From Nitrosomonas sp. (GTDB taxonomy: Bacteria; Pseudomonadota; Gammaproteobacteria; Burkholderiales; Nitrosomonadaceae), in NCBI GenBank assembly GCA_024281825.1, contig JAMWZY010000006.1, positions 1 to 64,000 of the forward strand: a stretch of DNA of 64,000 nt. The letters run 5' to 3'. This document shows, piece by piece, positions 28,138-38,805 of the stretch (position 1 is its first letter; each line of letters starts with the position of its first letter). The position numbers and the translations under genes were made by a program. The notes under the pieces are model-generated. The model saw only the letters and a list, made by a program, of their open reading frames with translations. It made no database searches and was not told where the DNA came from.

Positions 28138-29172
28138 CTAGTCATTTCTAGTCAACCGCAATCGATGGCTCACCCATAAAGCTGCTGCAAACAATAATAC
28201 GGCTCCTCCCTGATGCGATGCCGCCAAAGGAATCGGTACCACATATAAAAGCGTTGATATCCCTAAACTGATTTGAATCACCAGTATGATCAAGAAGAGA
28301 TTACAAGCTATGCGCGTCGTCTCAGGGAAATTATATTTTTTTGACTTAAACCAGAATAGTGGCACTAAAAAAGCTAAAATCCAAGCAATTAAGCGATGAT
28401 TAAACTGTACTGTCGCCATGTTGGCAAAGAAATTACGGTACCAAGGCTCAAGCATAAAAATTTCTGGTGGTATGAAATGTCCGTTCATTAACGGAAACGT
28501 GTTATAGGCAAAGCCAGCACGGATTCCCGCAACAAAGCCACCTGACAAAATCATAATGAAAATGAGTCCTGTTAACCCAACCGAAAACTTGTAAAGCGAC
28601 CGAATCCCCTCATCCATATCAGGATTATCAGCTTTAGGCGATAAAATTCCTAGTGCAACCCAGAACATCGCTGCAAAAATAACAATAGCTAGTCCCAGAT
28701 GAGCAGTCAAACGATATTGACTCACATGCGGATCATTCACGAGACCACTCATTACCATGTACCAACCCATAAACCCCTGCAAACCTCCTAGAATAAAAAT
28801 CCCTATTAATTTCACTCCGAGGGGTCGATCAATACGCTTTTGAATCAAAAAATAAACAAATGGTATAAAAAACACCACCCCAATTAATCGGCCTAGTAAA
28901 CGATGAAAGTATTCCCACCAGAAAATACCTTTGAATTCATCAATACTCATTCCCTTATTAATTTTTTGATATTGAGGTGTCGAACGGTATTTTTCTAATA
29001 ACACTTCCCAATCGTTTTGAGTAACAGGAGGAATTGTTCCAACTATCGGTTGCCATTCAACAATAGAAAGACCTGAGTCAGTCAATCGCGTCACACCGCC
29101 CACTATAATCATGGCGAATACCAAAGCACAACAGATTAATAACCATATTGCAATCGGTTTTTGCTTATTCAT
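28138..29172 (-). CDS. ctaA: Heme A synthase (CtaA/COX15 type)
   Basis: This 344-residue integral membrane protein converts heme O to heme A for aa3-type cytochrome oxidase. It has about eight hydrophobic spans and conserved heme-ligand histidines in the family segments [30 protein letters not shown] and [11 protein letters not shown]. The long loop after TM1 ([16 protein letters not shown]) is the COX15 hallmark. Supports aerobic respiration with an A-type oxidase. The gene is convergent with pilR, only 34 bp apart. Oxidase genes are not in view. Confidence 0.94.
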   Translation of the reverse strand: MNKQKPIAIWLLICCALVFAMIIVGGVTRLTDSGLSIVEWQPIVGTIPPVTQNDWEVLLEKYRSTPQYQKINKGMSIDEFKGIFWWEYFHRLLGRLIGVVFFIPFVYFLIQKRIDRPLGVKLIGIFILGGLQGFMGWYMVMSGLVNDPHVSQYRLTAHLGLAIVIFAAMFWVALGILSPKADNPDMDEGIRSLYKFSVGLTGLIFIMILSGGFVAGIRAGFAYNTFPLMNGHFIPPEIFMLEPWYRNFFANMATVQFNHRLIAWILAFLVPLFWFKSKKYNFPETTRIACNLFLIILVIQISLGISTLLYVVPIPLAASHQGGAVLLFAAALWVSHRLRLTRND

Positions 29173-29208
29173 AGCTCAAAGTATCTTCAATTTAGTTTAG
29201 TAAAAATT

Positions 29209-29652
29209 TTATTTGTTTCGCATTAAACGTTGTTTAGTACGTTCCCATTCTTTTTGTTTTTCGCTATCGCGTTTATCGTGTTGTTTTTTGCCTTTCGCCA
29301 ATCCGATTTCTAATTTAATTCTCCCAGATTTATAATGCATATCTAATGGAATCAGCGTATAACCTGCGCGTTCAACTTTACCGATTAGTTTTTTAATTTC
29401 TTCTGCATGAAGTAACAGTTTCCGTGTTCGAACTGGATCTGGGTTGATATGTGTCGACACTGTCTTGAGTGGGCTAATATGGCTGCCAATCAAATACAAT
29501 TCGCTGCTACGAATAATCACATAAGCCTCTTTGAGCTGTACTCGACTATCACGAATGGATTTCACTTCCCATCCATGCAGCACCATTCCTGCTTCATATT
29601 TTTCTTCAATAAAATAATCGTGAAAGGCTTTTTTATTTTGTACTATACTCAT
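29209..29652 (-). CDS. smpB: SsrA-binding protein SmpB
   Basis: This 147-residue protein binds tmRNA and delivers it to stalled ribosomes. It shows the SmpB signature ([22 protein letters not shown]) and the basic C-terminal tail ([19 protein letters not shown]...RNK). It is divergent from ratA, a conserved arrangement in Beta- and Gammaproteobacteria. The tmRNA gene ssrA is not within the window as far as I can see. Confidence 0.96.
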   Translation of the reverse strand: MSIVQNKKAFHDYFIEEKYEAGMVLHGWEVKSIRDSRVQLKEAYVIIRSSELYLIGSHISPLKTVSTHINPDPVRTRKLLLHAEEIKKLIGKVERAGYTLIPLDMHYKSGRIKLEIGLAKGKKQHDKRDSEKQKEWERTKQRLMRNK

Positions 29653-29735
29653 AAGGGAACCTAACCGCAGGAATCAGCAGATTTAATTTTATCAGTTTTT
29701 TAATATTGTCTTATTAGCAACAGCGATTTACTTTT

Positions 29736-30209
29736 ATGGCAGAAATAGAAAAATCAGTATTGGTTGAATACTCAGCAGACCAGATGTTTGCGCTCGTTGA
29801 CAATGTTGCAGATTACCCAAAATTTCTTCCCTGGTGCGGCGGAACTTCCGTCACAGTTCAGGATGAGGTAATTGTACACGCTAAGGTTAAAATTAATTAT
29901 CATCAAATACAACATAGTTTTACCACCGAAAATAAACGCTATCCCATCAACAAGCCTGCGGCAAATAAAGCTATTAAAGATGCCTTGATCGAAATGAGCT
30001 TACTTGATGGCCCCTTTGAACACTTGGAAGGATACTGGCATTTTATTTCATTGTGTGAAACCGCATGTAAAATAAATTTCCGTCTACACTATACATTTTC
30101 CAATAAAATATTGGAAAAATTGGTTGGTCCGGTGTTTCATATGATTGCAAATAGTTTTGTAGAATCGTTTATCAAACGCGCTGATGAAATTTATGGTAAA
30201 AGGTTGTAA
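29736..30209 (+). CDS. ratA: RatA/COQ10-family START-domain protein
   Basis: This 157-residue protein belongs to the RatA/COQ10 polyketide-cyclase-like family (MAEIEKSVLVEYSADQMFALVDNVADYPKFLPWC; MSLLDGPFEHLEGYW). In E. coli RatA is reported to block 70S assembly, while mitochondrial COQ10 relatives bind ubiquinone, so toxin annotation should be treated cautiously. Compared with E. coli RatA there are about 11 extra residues between FTTEN and LLDGPF (YPINKPAANKAIKDA region). It overlaps rnfH, as in other proteobacteria. Confidence 0.9.
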   Translation: MAEIEKSVLVEYSADQMFALVDNVADYPKFLPWCGGTSVTVQDEVIVHAKVKINYHQIQHSFTTENKRYPINKPAANKAIKDALIEMSLLDGPFEHLEGYWHFISLCETACKINFRLHYTFSNKILEKLVGPVFHMIANSFVESFIKRADEIYGKRL

Positions 30210-30492
30210 CTACTTTGAAATTGAGATTGCTTATGCGTTGCCGAATATACAAATTCTAAAGCAAGTTACAATTAGAGTTGGCGATACCGCAGAACAGGGG
30301 ATTCTAAAATCAGGCATTTTAGGTCAATTCCCTCAGATCACATTGGCAAAAAGCAGAATCGGCATTTTTGGTAATTTTGTGAAACTTACTACGATCCTCC
30401 AACCGGGTGATCGCCTTGAAATATATCGGCCTTTAACAATGGACCCAAAAAAAGCAAGATTATTACGTGCCCAAAAACCAAGAATAAAGTAA
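30184..30492 (+). CDS. rnfH: RnfH-family ubiquitin-like protein (UPF0125)
   Basis: This 102-residue protein has the RnfH beta-grasp pattern: IEIAYALPNIQILKQVTI, then AEQGILKSGIL, VGIFGxxVKLTTILQPGDRLEIYRPL and the basic tail DPKKARLLRAQK. It is the conserved partner gene after ratA (RatB in E. coli). The ATG at 30184 overlaps ratA by 26 bp; a second ATG at 30193 is possible. Function is poorly known. Confidence 0.88.
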   Translation: MKFMVKGCNYFEIEIAYALPNIQILKQVTIRVGDTAEQGILKSGILGQFPQITLAKSRIGIFGNFVKLTTILQPGDRLEIYRPLTMDPKKARLLRAQKPRIK

Positions 30493-30599
30493 CTGTCTGT
30501 TCAGTGAAATAACTGCCTCAGATAATAAAACATACCGATAAATTAACTACCTATAAAAAAATTCGACCCAATGTTAAATCAAACATTGTCAAAAGCTTT

Positions 30600-31280
30600 A
30601 TGAATGACTCATCATCAAAAGAACTGATTCGAATTGTATTGATAGGACAATACAGTATTATCCAATACGCCTTTGAAAAATTAATCCTCCAAGAAAAAAA
30701 TAAGATGGCGGTTGTCGGCAATTATATGGATTGTACTGAAGCATTGCCACACCTTGATAGCCTTGCGCCTAACGTGATCATCATTAATCCCGCGATAGAG
30801 GAAGAAAAAAGTTTAGGAACTGTTTTTGATTTAATTATCAAAACTCATGCCAAGGTACTGATTTTTAAATTCTTAAATAACTCTGAGATCTATGACAAAT
30901 TTATTCTTGCAGGCGCACGCGGCTTTCTAGAAAAAGAATTTACCTTAGATAGCATCATAAAAGCTATTGAGAAAGTACACGAAGGGCAATTATGGTTAAG
31001 CCAAACGACTATCATACGATTACTCAATGAATTATCTTTGCAAAGTCTTAAAAAGAGCCATATTCAAAACAAAGACGAAATTCACAAGTTAACGCCTAAA
31101 GAAAAAAAAGTATTTTTTACTATGATTGAAAATGTTGAACTACCAGGCAAGATTGTTGCAGCTAAATTGTGTATTACTGAAAGTACCTTGCGAAATCACT
31201 TAACTTCGATCTATGAAAAACTGAATATACACAACAAATCAGAACTATGGAATTACGTATACAAGCACAAACTTAGATAG
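30600..31280 (+). CDS. LuxR/NarL-type regulator with degenerate receiver domain
   Basis: The 226-residue protein has a receiver-like N-terminal domain and a C-terminal LuxR HTH (LTPKEKKVFFTMIENVELPGKIVAAKLCITESTLRNHLTSIYEKL). The receiver lacks the usual acidic residues: the first strand reads IVLIGQYS instead of a DD pair, and the phospho-acceptor position reads IIINPAI with Asn. A Lys resembling the conserved K is in LEKEF. This suggests phosphorylation-independent control or another input. No kinase partner is adjacent. The DNA is AT-rich like its surroundings. Confidence 0.85.
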   Translation: MNDSSSKELIRIVLIGQYSIIQYAFEKLILQEKNKMAVVGNYMDCTEALPHLDSLAPNVIIINPAIEEEKSLGTVFDLIIKTHAKVLIFKFLNNSEIYDKFILAGARGFLEKEFTLDSIIKAIEKVHEGQLWLSQTTIIRLLNELSLQSLKKSHIQNKDEIHKLTPKEKKVFFTMIENVELPGKIVAAKLCITESTLRNHLTSIYEKLNIHNKSELWNYVYKHKLR

Positions 31281-31463
31281 TACCCGTCTCTGTATATAGT
31301 AGTATCGCCCGGTCATTCAATATCTATGGTATAAATAAGCTGTGTATCGCGGTTAGTTTGTCAGAATCACAGTTTAGTTTTATATTCTGCAAAACAATTC
31401 TGTTAATACATAGTGAGTGGTTTTTTATTTGTTTTTTACAACAATACAGAAGGAGTTGTCATT

Positions 31464-31802
31464 ATGAAATTGATATCTATGTTTATTAGTGCATTTGCGC
31501 TTTTAGCAAGCACCCAACTTCTCGCTTCTGATGCCGGACATACCTCCGAAGCAATGGAACATGCTGGGAAAGCACAAGCACATGGAGAAATGGGGCATGC
31601 AAAAGAAGCTCTTCAGCATGCTAAAGATAGCTTAGCGCACGCCAAAGCTGCCGGTAAAGAACATGCCGAAGCGCATAAACACATGGACGAAGCAGTTAAG
31701 CACTTAGAGGAAGCAATTAAACATGCTGAAATGGGGCATGGTGAAGAATCTGCAAAACACACTTCAGAAGCCATGAAACACATCCGAGAATCTGGTCATT
31801 AA
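31464..31802 (+). CDS. smbP: Small periplasmic metal-binding protein SmbP homologue
   Basis: The 112-residue product has a signal peptide (MKLISMFISAFALLASTQLLA) and a mature part made of imperfect heptads carrying His at regular spacing (AMEHAGK, EALQHAKD, AVKHLEEA, AIKHAEMGH, AMKHIRESGH), with about 15 His and no Cys. This matches Nitrosomonas europaea SmbP, a four-helix His-rich periplasmic protein that binds copper and other divalent metals. I chose the ATG at 31464 because it has the strong agaaggag 7 bp upstream and an immediate signal peptide; an upstream in-frame start at 31413 is unlikely. Confidence 0.9.
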   Translation: MKLISMFISAFALLASTQLLASDAGHTSEAMEHAGKAQAHGEMGHAKEALQHAKDSLAHAKAAGKEHAEAHKHMDEAVKHLEEAIKHAEMGHGEESAKHTSEAMKHIRESGH

Positions 31803-31808
31803 TTTACT

Positions 31809-31860
31809 TTTGCTACTCTTTGCGTTTTTGTTCACAAAAAACTCGTCGAAGAGTAGCAAA
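31809..31860 (+). terminator. Long hairpin after smbP
   Basis: Perfect 12-bp arms tttgctactctt (31809-31820) and aagagtagcaaa (31849-31860) enclose an inner stem of T and A runs (gtttttg/caaaaaa). The structure begins 6 bp past the smbP stop, as expected for its terminator. Confidence 0.6.
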
Positions 31861-31962
31861 TCACTACCCTACTCACTCAACACCTTCATTCGCTACCCCT
31901 AACTAGTTATAATATTTTTTACTTATAATTCAGTAAGTTATTCATTAAATTCCTTTTCCACC

Positions 31963-31991
31963 TTGAAATTCTTGAAAAGAATTCATATTAT
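31963..31991 (+). promoter_or_regulatory. groESL promoter
   Basis: A sigma-70-like -35 (ttgaaa, 31963-31968), a 17-bp spacer and a -10 (tattat, 31986-31991) lie directly before the CIRCE operator. Transcription should start within CIRCE near 31998. The overlap explains repression by HrcA. Confidence 0.6.
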
Positions 31992-32017
31992 CAGCACTCA
32001 TAGTTGACGAGTGCTAA
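31991..32017 (+). promoter_or_regulatory. CIRCE element (HrcA operator) upstream of groESL
   Basis: The sequence tcagcactc-N9-gagtgctaa matches the CIRCE consensus TTAGCACTC-N9-GAGTGCTAA with one mismatch in the left arm. It sits just after the -10 hexamer and 110 bp before groES. Established knowledge: HrcA binds CIRCE to repress chaperone genes, with relief on heat stress. The hrcA gene is not in the window. Confidence 0.9.
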
Positions 32018-32127
32018 TAATTCTTGTTAGCTATCTACTAGGCGCTTAAAATCTAAGATCATATTCACCAACAGATTGATATATAAGCTTTGTATTATTT
32101 TTTTAAACTATAAATAGGAGAAGAAAT

Positions 32128-32418
32128 ATGAAAATTCGCCCCTTACATGATCGTGTTGTAGTAAAACGCGTCGAAGACGAGCGTAAAACAGCTTCAGGCA
32201 TTGTTATTCCGGATAGTGCAGCTGAAAAACCAGATCAAGGAGAAGTCATCGCAATTGGTAAAGGAAAAATAGGTGATGATGGAAAAGTTCGTCCTTTGGA
32301 AGTTAAAGTAGGCGACAAAGTATTATTTAGTAAATATGGCGGTCAATCGGTAAAAATTCAAGGCGAAGAACTTTTAGTCATGCGCGAAGAAGATATCATG
32401 GGTGTTATTGAAGGATAA
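32128..32418 (+). CDS. groES: Co-chaperonin GroES
   Basis: The 96-residue co-chaperonin starts [18 protein letters not shown] and shows the mobile-loop segment ([20 protein letters not shown]) and the C-terminal [20 protein letters not shown]. It forms the heptameric lid of GroEL. Shine-Dalgarno aggagaag precedes the ATG. It is followed by groEL after 67 bp in one operon under CIRCE control. Confidence 0.98.
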   Translation: MKIRPLHDRVVVKRVEDERKTASGIVIPDSAAEKPDQGEVIAIGKGKIGDDGKVRPLEVKVGDKVLFSKYGGQSVKIQGEELLVMREEDIMGVIEG

Positions 32419-32467
32419 GCAATACACTTTATTGCATTAACTCACTATTCAATATCATATTTTTTAA

Positions 32468-34138
<1,671 letters not shown>

Positions 34139-34167
34139 CTCCTTAGGGTTTACCTTTCTATTTCCTT

Positions 34168-34201
34168 AAAAACCCTCAATTATTTTAATTGGGGGTTTTT
34201 T
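34168..34201 (+). terminator. Rho-independent terminator of groESL
   Basis: A stem of aaaaaccctcaatta paired with taattgggggtttttt, ending in a T6 run (34196-34201), 29 bp past the groEL stop. It has the A-stem-loop-stem-T architecture of an intrinsic terminator. Confidence 0.88.
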
Positions 34202-34293
34202 ATTCGAGACAGAATCTATACGCTAGCAAAATAATTGCTCTTGTTGTCTTTTTTATTTTTTGAATAAGAACACAATCATGATAAATTCAAGCA

Positions 34294-35043
34294 ATGGAAA
34301 CATTTAAAGATTATTTACCTGCAGAAAACCTTCTTCAAGATCGCGTTATTTTAATTACTGGTGCCGGACAAGGAATAGGACGAGAGGCTGCTCTTGCCTA
34401 TGCTGCGCATGGTGCAACTGTGATATTACATGGACGCAAAGTACAGAAATTAGAATCAGTTTTTGACGAAATTGCTCTTTTAGGTAAATCTGAAGCATTT
34501 ATTTACCCTTTAGATCTCGAAAAAGCAGAAGAAAAAGATTTTCAAATCACAGCACAATCGATTGCGCAACAAATCGGGCGCCTGGATGGAATTCTTTATA
34601 ATGCTGCTTTTTTGTATGGCTTAACACCTATGCAGAATCAAACTATTGAACAATGGCGTACAGTGTTACAAGTCAACCTCATATCTTCTTTCGCATTGAC
34701 TAAAGCGTGTTTACCCCTTCTTAAAGCTGCTCCTGATGCGAGCATTATTATGACCTCAGATTCACACACGACCAGGCCAACAGCTTACTGGGGACCTTTT
34801 CTTGTAGCAAAAGCAGGTATCGAAACCTTGGTAAAGAGCTTGGCAGACGAATGGGAACAAACAATTCCGCATCTACGTATTAATAGCATAATACCGGGAA
34901 TAATAAATTCCCCCCAGCGAGCAAAGACTCACCCTGGCGAAGCAAAACAAAGTATACGTCAGCCTCAGGACATAATCCCAACCTATCTATATTTGATGGG
35001 TTCAGATAGCTGTCATGTGAGCGGTAAAACGATATTTTGTTGA
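34294..35043 (+). CDS. Short-chain dehydrogenase/reductase, YciK-like, catalytic Tyr replaced
   Basis: The 249-residue SDR protein has the cofactor motif TGAGQGIG (residues 22-29), an NAA-like motif (LYNAAFL), and the SDR Ser in IIMTSDSHTTRP. It resembles YciK and relatives (LQDRVILITGAGQGIGREAALAYA). At the usual YxxxK site the sequence reads FLVAK, so Phe replaces the catalytic Tyr, while the Lys is kept. This predicts reduced or altered oxidoreductase activity unless another residue substitutes. No operon partners; tRNA-Leu follows. Confidence 0.85.
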   Translation: METFKDYLPAENLLQDRVILITGAGQGIGREAALAYAAHGATVILHGRKVQKLESVFDEIALLGKSEAFIYPLDLEKAEEKDFQITAQSIAQQIGRLDGILYNAAFLYGLTPMQNQTIEQWRTVLQVNLISSFALTKACLPLLKAAPDASIIMTSDSHTTRPTAYWGPFLVAKAGIETLVKSLADEWEQTIPHLRINSIIPGIINSPQRAKTHPGEAKQSIRQPQDIIPTYLYLMGSDSCHVSGKTIFC

Positions 35044-35130
35044 TCTAATAAAAGGCAAGCTGCGATTAGTCGGAATAATAGGTATAATTTGCCAGGTTCG
35101 TTCAAAGTATTCTGACAAGAACAATCGATT

Positions 35131-35215
<85 letters not shown>

Positions 35216-35325
35216 AATCAATTAATAAGAATACTCACATTGTTCTATTTGTCGCTTAAAGCGGCATTCGTTGTCAGATAATAGTTTGATACATATTTGC
35301 ACATATTAACAAATCAGGAATTTGG

Positions 35326-36651
35326 ATGGAATCAAATATAGAAAACCTCGGCGCATTGAAACGACGCATTGCCATTTCAATTGCTCCTGAGAAACTTCAA
35401 GCTGAAGTCGAGAATCGCTTAAGAAAAATCGCAAGAACTGCCAAACTAGCCGGCTTTCGCCCTGGCAAAGTTCCCTTAAAGATTATTACACAAATGTATG
35501 GCGCTCAAGCACATCAAGATGCACTTAACGATAAGGTACACGATGAGTTTATTAATGCAGTTAAACAGCATAACCTTAAAATTGTAGGCCATCCGAACTT
35601 CGAAGCCAATTCAATAAACGATAATGCTTCATCTATTGGCTTTGCCGCTACCTTTGAAGTTTATCCAGAGATATCAATTGGCGATCTAAGTCAGCATTCA
35701 ATTGAGCAACCGGAAACACAAATAACCGATGTTGATGTGGATAAAACCCTTGATATGATACGTAAACGTCAAACACGCTATGAACCAATCCGTGATCGTG
35801 AAACTCAAGAAGGAGATCAAGTTGAAATAGATTTCCATGGATTATTAGACGGCAAAGATTTTGCTGGCGGCAAAGCACAGAATGTCCATTTAATCATTGG
35901 AGAGGGAAGATTCCTAAAAGATTTTGAAGCATGCTTGTTAGGTATGAAAACAGGGGAAAGCAAAACATTTGATGTAACTTTCCCAGAGAATTACCATAAT
36001 AAAGATCTTGTCAACAAAACCGTTACATTTGAAGTAAAACTCATTGCAATCAGCAAGCCAATACTACCCGACATTGATAGCGATTTTGCTAAATCCCTAG
36101 GTATCAATAATGGTGAAATAAGTGAATTACGAAATGCGATTAAACGAGATTTAGAGAATGAGGTCTCAAAGCGAGTAAAATCAAAGCTCAAAGAGCAAAT
36201 TATGCAAACACTATTGGATGCAGCGCAAATTGAAGCGCCCGATGTTTTAATTAAGCAAGAAACCGGAAGACTTATGCAAGATGCCCAAGAAAATTTACAA
36301 AATAAAGGTATAAAATCGGCTGAGATACAACTGGCCCCAGAGCTCTTTAAACAAAAAGCGGAATATCGCGTTAAATTAGGATTAATCCTAGCAGAATTGG
36401 TAAAGCTTCATTCCCTTAAAGCAAAACCAGAACAAGTTCGAGGTCTTATTGAAGATATTGCACAAAGCTATGAAAACCCAGAACAAGTTATTAAATGGCA
36501 TTACTCCTCAAAAGAACATTTACAAGAAGCAGAAGCATTGGTATTAGAAGAAAATGTCGTCAAATGGGCACTTGACAAAGTAAGGCTCACCACTAAATCT
36601 ATCACCTTCGATGAACTAATGGGATTGCCACAACATGAAACAAGTATTTGA
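35326..36651 (+). CDS. tig: Trigger factor
   Basis: This 441-residue ribosome-associated chaperone and peptidyl-prolyl isomerase is the first gene of the tig-clpP-clpX-lon cluster. The ribosome-binding signature GFRPGKVP is at residues 44-51, the FKBP-like domain spans about 155-240 ([21 protein letters not shown]), and the helical C-terminal domain ends in [10 protein letters not shown]. It overlaps clpP by 17 bp. Confidence 0.97.
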   Translation: MESNIENLGALKRRIAISIAPEKLQAEVENRLRKIARTAKLAGFRPGKVPLKIITQMYGAQAHQDALNDKVHDEFINAVKQHNLKIVGHPNFEANSINDNASSIGFAATFEVYPEISIGDLSQHSIEQPETQITDVDVDKTLDMIRKRQTRYEPIRDRETQEGDQVEIDFHGLLDGKDFAGGKAQNVHLIIGEGRFLKDFEACLLGMKTGESKTFDVTFPENYHNKDLVNKTVTFEVKLIAISKPILPDIDSDFAKSLGINNGEISELRNAIKRDLENEVSKRVKSKLKEQIMQTLLDAAQIEAPDVLIKQETGRLMQDAQENLQNKGIKSAEIQLAPELFKQKAEYRVKLGLILAELVKLHSLKAKPEQVRGLIEDIAQSYENPEQVIKWHYSSKEHLQEAEALVLEENVVKWALDKVRLTTKSITFDELMGLPQHETSI

Positions 36652-37285
36652 TCAAATGTCAGATTTACAACCAAAAAACCTAGGATTAATTCCTATGGTG
36701 ATCGAAACCAGTGGAAGGGGTGAGCGAGCTTATGATATTTACTCACGCTTACTCAAAGAAAGGGTTGTTTTTCTAGTTGGACCTGTTAATGAAGTCTCTG
36801 CAAATCTAATTGTTGCACAATTTCTATTTCTCGAATCTGAGAATTCAGAAAAAGATATCTACTTTTATATTAATTCACCCGGAGGAATGGTATCTGCAGG
36901 TTTAGCCATTTATGACACAATGCAATATATCAAACCTGATATCAGTACCTTATGTATTGGCCAAGCTGCGAGTATGGGTGCATTGTTGCTTACAGCGGGA
37001 CAAAAAGGAAAACGTTATTGTCTACCCAATTCACGCGTGATGATTCATCAACCCTTGGGAGGATTCCAAGGACAAGCTTCAGATATTGAAATTCATGCAC
37101 GCGAAATACTGTATCTTAAAGCCAAACTCAATGAAATTATGGCACTGCATACAGGTCGATCAATATCAGATATCGAAAAAGATACTGATCGAGATAACTT
37201 TTTAAGTGCTTCCGAATCAGTTAATTATGGTCTTGTTGATGCGGTATTGACACATAGGGATGAAAATAAAAACCAAATGAGTTAA
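36635..37285 (+). CDS. clpP: ATP-dependent Clp protease proteolytic subunit
   Basis: The 216-residue serine protease subunit has a catalytic triad with S113 (GQAASMGA) and H138 (VMIHQPLGG), and an Asp in the [10 protein letters not shown] segment. Residues SPGGMVSAG form the oxyanion region. It assembles as a tetradecamer and partners with ClpX, encoded next. The ATG at 36635 overlaps tig; a second Met (residue 8) is a possible start. Confidence 0.97.
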   Translation: MKQVFDQMSDLQPKNLGLIPMVIETSGRGERAYDIYSRLLKERVVFLVGPVNEVSANLIVAQFLFLESENSEKDIYFYINSPGGMVSAGLAIYDTMQYIKPDISTLCIGQAASMGALLLTAGQKGKRYCLPNSRVMIHQPLGGFQGQASDIEIHAREILYLKAKLNEIMALHTGRSISDIEKDTDRDNFLSASESVNYGLVDAVLTHRDENKNQMS

Positions 37286-37349
37286 TGTTGCATACTAAAA
37301 CTTAACAAGATTTTTTGTATTTCAATTCGATTACTGTAGGATAAAGAAT

Positions 37350-38627
37350 ATGCCAGACAAAGCTAGCAGTGAAAAACTTCTATATTGTTCTTTTTGTGGC
37401 AAAAGTCAACATGAAGTAAGAAAACTTATCGCGGGTCCTTCAGTATTTATTTGTGATGAATGCATTGATCTATGCAACGATATTATTCGAGAAGAAATAC
37501 AAAATGATGAAGCTTCCAAGCTAGTTAAATCTGATTTGCCTGTACCACGAGAGATTTCTCAAATTCTTGATCAATACGTAATTGGTCAAGAATCGGCAAA
37601 GAAAATCTTATCTGTGGCTGTTTATAATCACTATAAGCGCCTCAGAAATACTAGCGATCTTAGCAAAAATGATGAAGTAGAATTATCAAAAAGCAATATT
37701 TTGCTTGTTGGCCCAACAGGATCAGGTAAAACTTTATTAGCACAAACTTTAGCGCGACTTCTGGATGTGCCTTTTATCATGGCTGATGCTACCGCATTAA
37801 CCGAAGCAGGCTATGTCGGTGAAGATGTAGAAAATATTATCCAAAAATTACTACAAAAATGTAATTATGATGCAGAAAAAGCGCAGACAGGGATCGTGTA
37901 TATTGATGAAATCGATAAGATTTCACGTAAATCAGATAATCCTTCTATTACAAGAGATGTTTCAGGTGAAGGTGTACAACAAGCACTGTTAAAATTAATT
38001 GAAGGAACCATTGCAATGGTTCCTCCGCAAGGTGGGCGAAAACATCCTAATCAAGAATTTATTCAAGTAGATACCACTAACATTCTGTTTATTTGTGGCG
38101 GTGCCTTTGATGGATTAGATAAAGTCATTAGAGCCCGGACTGAAAAAAGTGGTATTGGGTTTAGCGTAAATGTTAAAAGCCAGAAAGGTGAAAGTATTAA
38201 CAAAGCGTTAGCACAAGTTGAACCCGAGGATTTAGTTAAATTTGGATTAATTCCAGAATTCGTCGGACGATTACCTGTTGTTGCGACATTAGAAGAATTA
38301 AACGAAGAAGCGCTGATCCAGATTCTCACTGAACCGAAAAATGCACTTATTAAGCAATATCGAAAAATGTTCAACATGGAAGGTGGTGTTGATCTTGAAT
38401 TCCGCGATGCCGCTTTAAAATCCATCGCAAAAAAAGCATTGACACGAAAAACCGGTGCGAGAGGATTGCGATCAATCCTCGAAGAAATATTATTGGATAT
38501 TATGTACGATCTTCCTTCATTGGAAAACGTTTCAAAAGTTGTCATTGACTACAACGCCTCTAATAGCGATATAAAACCGATACTTATTTATTCTGATCAA
38601 CCTAAAGTTGCTAAACGATCAAAATAA
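37350..38627 (+). CDS. clpX: ATP-dependent Clp protease ATP-binding subunit ClpX
   Basis: This 425-residue AAA+ unfoldase has an N-terminal zinc-binding domain (CSFCGKSQ...[10 protein letters not shown]), Walker A GPTGSGKT, Walker [10 protein letters not shown], the pore-loop GYVGEDV, and the ClpP-binding IGF loop ([10 protein letters not shown]). It delivers substrates to ClpP. It lies 64 bp after clpP in the same direction. Confidence 0.98.
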   Translation: MPDKASSEKLLYCSFCGKSQHEVRKLIAGPSVFICDECIDLCNDIIREEIQNDEASKLVKSDLPVPREISQILDQYVIGQESAKKILSVAVYNHYKRLRNTSDLSKNDEVELSKSNILLVGPTGSGKTLLAQTLARLLDVPFIMADATALTEAGYVGEDVENIIQKLLQKCNYDAEKAQTGIVYIDEIDKISRKSDNPSITRDVSGEGVQQALLKLIEGTIAMVPPQGGRKHPNQEFIQVDTTNILFICGGAFDGLDKVIRARTEKSGIGFSVNVKSQKGESINKALAQVEPEDLVKFGLIPEFVGRLPVVATLEELNEEALIQILTEPKNALIKQYRKMFNMEGGVDLEFRDAALKSIAKKALTRKTGARGLRSILEEILLDIMYDLPSLENVSKVVIDYNASNSDIKPILIYSDQPKVAKRSK

Positions 38628-38805
38628 CCCTCTTATTCAATGATCTGAAATTGACTATTTGGTATATAACCTAATTAAGATTCATGAGTTGGTAAATTAG
38701 GGAAGCTTTAGTAGTTTAAGAATTTTCCTACCCTTGAATTTATTGGGAGTATGCATATCTAACTAGCAAATACAATCAACCAATAACTCATCATTAAGTA
38801 ATATT

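Noticed and set aside
38733..38766. Sigma-32 promoter before lon
   Set aside because: There is a cttgaat -35-like site, but the -10 region does not match CCCCAT closely and spacing is doubtful.
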